A DNA stretch of 19,258 bases from Bacteroidales bacterium (GTDB lineage Bacteria; Bacteroidota; Bacteroidia; Bacteroidales; UBA10428): NCBI GenBank assembly GCA_016926235.1, contig JAFGOZ010000396.1, forward strand, positions 1 through 19,258, in the 5' to 3' direction. Positions 16,608-19,258 of the stretch are shown here, in pieces (positions within the stretch are counted from its first letter, which is position 1; every line of letters starts with the position of its first letter). The notes under the pieces are model-generated. The model worked only from the letters and a program-made list of their open reading frames with translations. It searched no databases and had not been told where the DNA came from. Both the position numbers and the translations under genes were made by a program.

Positions 16608-18647
16608 CTAAAATTTCCACACAACCCCGCCTAAAATCCATCTACCGGGCATTTTCGCCCCTAATACTTCGTAATATGTTTTATCAAAAATGTTTTTTAC
16701 TTGTATATTAGCAAATACCATATTTTGATACAGATTAACATCCAAACGAGTATTCCATACCTGGATTACCTTATCATGTTTTATACCAATAGCTTCAAAA
16801 AAATCAGTATCCCTTTCTTTGATGAGACTACTCAATGAAATCATGAAATACCTGTTATAATATTTGACAGTTCCATTAAACAGGTGTTTGGCATGTCCTG
16901 AAATATATTTTGATATTACACTATCAGCATTTGTGGAGGAAACAAACACATAGCCTCCGGTAAATAGTATATTTGATGATTTGAAAATCTTCTTATCTAT
17001 TTGTATTTCAAACTCACAACCTGAATTTGTTATGCTCGAAATATTTTTTGCATACAAGTAAACTCCCCCGGAATCAAGATTGTAATTATTTGGTATTTCT
17101 GATTCAGGAGTAAGAACATAATCGATAAGGTTTTTTGAATATCTTAAAAATCCAGTACCGGAAATAAGCACTCCGATCACCGGATTAAAGTCCAAGCCCA
17201 TTTCATGCCCCCATGATGATTCAGCTTTTAATGCTGGATTACCAACATTTCTTCCCGGAGAAATTACTTGCAGTTTATATCCTGTATATCTCTCTGTATA
17301 ATCCCCTGCCCTAATGGATCTTCCCGTGGATGCCCTATATACAAACCTGTTGCGGACATATTCCACAGACATTTGAGGCAGCATTTCAAATCCAAAGTTA
17401 TCATCAAAATCAGCTCTGAATCCGGCCATCATAGAAAGTCCGGATAACGGTTGAAAAAGAGAATTGGCATAACAGCCCAGATGGTAGTCTGAATGATCTC
17501 CTCTATCTGTACTTGTTATACTTCGTTGATCGCACTGCAGACCGAATGTTAATTTCAAGTTTTTAGTAAAATTATATGAATGTGATATCGTGGATTGAAA
17601 TATTCTTGTCCTGTGAGCATTGGGAATAAGTCCCGGGTAAAAGGAAAAACTATCCCTCCCCTGAGAAAATGCTACCGAAAGAAATGTGGATGATTTTTCC
17701 CCGATATGCTTTATTTGCAGATGGTCCCATACCCTGGCAAGCTTTTCTTCAGCAGTATCTGCCAGACTATATGTATAAAAATATTGCGCTCCAAATGACG
17801 ATCTTTCCCATGCTATTCTGTTAGCAATTTTCCAATCTGAACTAATTTGATAAGCCGATGATAACGAATATTTACTTATTTTAAAATAGTTTGCGACACC
17901 CGATGGCAATTCTTCTCCATCCGAACTATTTCGCATAACACCCCCACTTATGCTAAGATTATTATCCCTAATTACAAAACCGGCATCTGTACTGAATAAT
18001 TTATGCTCCCCACCTAAAAAACTTCCGCTTGAAGAAAAATCCGGGGTGTCAAAAGAAGTAAAGGTTTTTGTTACAATATTTATTACCCCACCCATGGCGC
18101 TGGGCCCGTATTTTGAAGCCCATGGCCCCCTTATGATCTCAACCCTGTCAATCTCGCTGCTAGGCACTGGAATATTACCGGAGAAATGCCCTGTCAGAGG
18201 ATCATTTACAGGTATACCATCAACCAAAACAAGTACCTGGTTAAAAGTAGAGCCTCTTATTGAAAAATCGGATTGAACACCAAATAGGTTACGGGATTGT
18301 GCCTCTAAGCAAGGAGAATATTTAATAATTTCATCTAACGAACTTGCCGGTGCAGAAATTATATCACTACTTGAAATAACTGTAATATAACTTTTACCAT
18401 ATTGCTCCAGTTGCTGTTGCGGAGTAGTTGAAAAGATATCCACCTCCTCAAGATCATAGGTTTTTGGGCTAGCTAAAGTATCAGTTTGTGCATGAGCATC
18501 ATTCGATAAATTCAGAATTGAATAACTAACTACGAGCGCACAAATCTTAATCTGCCTTTTCAGGCTGTTAAACACCCCATAGTTCTTGTTACTCCACTGC
18601 TTAAAGTGTACAATATTGTTACCAGCAGTATTCTTAATTTGATTCAT
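16608..18647 (-). CDS. TonB-dependent outer-membrane receptor (BtuB/FepA type)
   Basis: A 679-residue outer-membrane receptor without the regulatory-like N-terminal extension. The hydrophobic signal core (about 33-47) ends in AHAQ near residue 54 after an unusually long 30-residue polar start. YDLEEVDIFS (64-73) could be the TonB box. The plug (about 84-194) shows SFDEII-type ASSLDEIIKYSPCLE, FSIRGSTFNQVLVLVDGIPVNDP, IDRVEIIRGPWASKYGPSAMGGVINIVTK, all classic. A 22-strand-type barrel follows, and the protein ends in WKF with the terminal Phe used by the BAM complex. The frame extends to a TTG at 18653; the ATG at 18647 is chosen, and an internal GTG at codon 25 would give a more ordinary signal peptide. 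The substrate (cobalamin, siderophore or other) cannot be read. No SusD partner is near. Confidence 0.9.
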   Translation of the reverse strand: MNQIKNTAGNNIVHFKQWSNKNYGVFNSLKRQIKICALVVSYSILNLSNDAHAQTDTLASPKTYDLEEVDIFSTTPQQQLEQYGKSYITVISSSDIISAPASSLDEIIKYSPCLEAQSRNLFGVQSDFSIRGSTFNQVLVLVDGIPVNDPLTGHFSGNIPVPSSEIDRVEIIRGPWASKYGPSAMGGVINIVTKTFTSFDTPDFSSSGSFLGGEHKLFSTDAGFVIRDNNLSISGGVMRNSSDGEELPSGVANYFKISKYSLSSAYQISSDWKIANRIAWERSSFGAQYFYTYSLADTAEEKLARVWDHLQIKHIGEKSSTFLSVAFSQGRDSFSFYPGLIPNAHRTRIFQSTISHSYNFTKNLKLTFGLQCDQRSITSTDRGDHSDYHLGCYANSLFQPLSGLSMMAGFRADFDDNFGFEMLPQMSVEYVRNRFVYRASTGRSIRAGDYTERYTGYKLQVISPGRNVGNPALKAESSWGHEMGLDFNPVIGVLISGTGFLRYSKNLIDYVLTPESEIPNNYNLDSGGVYLYAKNISSITNSGCEFEIQIDKKIFKSSNILFTGGYVFVSSTNADSVISKYISGHAKHLFNGTVKYYNRYFMISLSSLIKERDTDFFEAIGIKHDKVIQVWNTRLDVNLYQNMVFANIQVKNIFDKTYYEVLGAKMPGRWILGGVVWKF

Positions 18648-18739
18648 ATGCAAGTAGGTTTAATTAAGTTGGCGAAGTTATAAAAAATGTGGAAGTTCAT
18701 TATAATTGATTTTTTTCTGCGACAATCTGCAAAAACTAA

Positions 18740-19156
18740 TTATTCGCCGATTATCTTCACGAGCGCTCTTTTTCGTCTTTTCCCATCAAACTCGCCGTAA
18801 AAAATCTGTTCCCAGGGACCAAAATCCAGTTTACCCTCGGTTATGGCAACCACTACTTCACGCCCCATGATAGTTCGTTTTAGATGCGCATCAGCATTGT
18901 CTTCATATCCATTATGTTTGTATTGTGAATATGGTTTTTCAGGAGCCAGTTTCTCAAGCCAAACTTCAAAGTCATGATGCAAGCCAGATTCGTCATCATT
19001 TATAAAAACACTCGAAGTGATATGCATCGCATTGACAAGACATAATCCTTCTTTTATTCCACTTTCTGCAACACATTGTTGTACAATATGTGTAATATTG
19101 ATTAGTTCTCTGCGTGCCTGTATATCAAACCATAGTTCTTTTTTGTAACTCTTCAT
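18740..19156 (-). CDS. yjbQ: YjbQ/UPF0047 family protein (secondary thiamine-phosphate synthase)
   Basis: A 138-residue cytoplasmic protein with the complete YjbQ family pattern: [22 protein letters not shown] (42-63), [14 protein letters not shown] (81-94), and [23 protein letters not shown] followed by the C-terminal VKIIGE. Length equals E. coli YjbQ (138). The conserved His45, His60/61, His81 and His91 and the acidic GEFDG motif form the putative active site. The family is annotated as a secondary thiamine-phosphate synthase because of weak activity; the true role is uncertain. It lies 92 bp upstream of the TonB receptor on the same strand, with no terminator seen between them, so read-through is possible. 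Confidence 0.93.
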   Translation of the reverse strand: MKSYKKELWFDIQARRELINITHIVQQCVAESGIKEGLCLVNAMHITSSVFINDDESGLHHDFEVWLEKLAPEKPYSQYKHNGYEDNADAHLKRTIMGREVVVAITEGKLDFGPWEQIFYGEFDGKRRKRALVKIIGE

Positions 19157-19210
19157 TTTTTATTTTTAAATTATTAATTCTACTTTGACAAGTTTAAATT
19201 GTTAATAAAA

Positions 19211-19237
19211 CCCTTGAAAATCTTCGATTTTCAAGGG
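19211..19237 (-). terminator. Strong intrinsic terminator of a gene beyond the right edge
   Basis: A perfect 12-bp inverted repeat, CCCTTGAAAATC (19211-19222) and GATTTTCAAGGG (19226-19237), has a 3-nt loop. On the minus strand the stem is followed by TTTTATT, so it would end a minus-strand gene lying mostly outside the window, upstream of yjbQ. Beyond it, 19241-19258 contains a small CGAAAA/TTTTCG repeat cut by the edge; which frame belongs to the outside gene cannot be told. Confidence 0.75.
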
Positions 19238-19258
19238 CATCGAAAAACATAATTTTCG

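Noticed and set aside
17950..18276. A 108-codon plus-strand frame inside the TonB receptor gene
   Set aside because: It is antisense to the conserved plug domain and shows no protein motif; a by-product of the real gene.
18648..18739. Cobalamin or TPP riboswitch ahead of the BtuB-like receptor
   Set aside because: Only about 92 bp separate it from yjbQ; I could find no B12-box or thi-box-like core, and a cobalamin riboswitch would not fit comfortably.

Overview
The window comes from the chromosome of an AT-rich Bacteroidota bacterium. The evidence is a protein ending in a type IX secretion (T9SS) type A sorting domain, an outer-membrane beta-barrel protein with an N-terminal carboxypeptidase-regulatory-like domain, a TonB-dependent receptor, lipoproteins, a many-PAS hybrid kinase, and -7 boxes resembling the Bacteroidota TAnnTTTG consensus. 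Placement below phylum cannot be read from the sequence. There is no sign of transposons, phage, CRISPR, tRNA or rRNA.

Layout. (1) 142-4779 (+): a very large soluble hybrid histidine kinase with about nine PAS domains, ended by a bidirectional terminator shared with the next operon. (2) 4856-9919: a compact uronate-catabolism locus in two divergent arms. The minus arm is kdgK, eda and an MFS hexuronate-type transporter; the plus arm is kduI and kduD. The 221-bp gap between the arms holds three consecutive inverted repeats flanked by one candidate promoter for each arm. (3) 10005-12786 (+): a DUF4332-like helix-hairpin-helix protein, two tandem paralogous cysteine-rich lipoproteins of unknown function, and a lamin-tail-domain protein with a T9SS sorting domain. 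(4) 12860-16585: an outer-membrane beta-barrel protein (minus) divergent from an orphan LytS/YehU-type membrane histidine kinase (plus). (5) 16608-19156 (-): a YjbQ-family protein followed by a BtuB/FepA-type TonB-dependent receptor, with a strong terminator of an upstream off-window gene at the right edge.

How the genes work together. The five enzymes and transporter of region 2 form a textbook route. KduI isomerises 5-keto-4-deoxyuronate (from unsaturated uronates released by polysaccharide lyases), KduD reduces the product to 2-keto-3-deoxygluconate (KDG), KdgK phosphorylates it, and Eda splits KDPG into pyruvate and glyceraldehyde-3-phosphate. The MFS protein probably imports the uronate. 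No lyase, unsaturated glucuronyl hydrolase, SusC/D pair or transcriptional regulator is present here, so depolymerisation and control must be encoded elsewhere.

Most of the window is recognisable. The least explained parts are the tandem cysteine-rich lipoproteins (nine cysteines at identical spacing in a gapless alignment), the triple palindrome between kdgK and kduI, and the pairing of an orphan LytS-like kinase with an outer-membrane barrel. No clearly new multi-gene system is evident.
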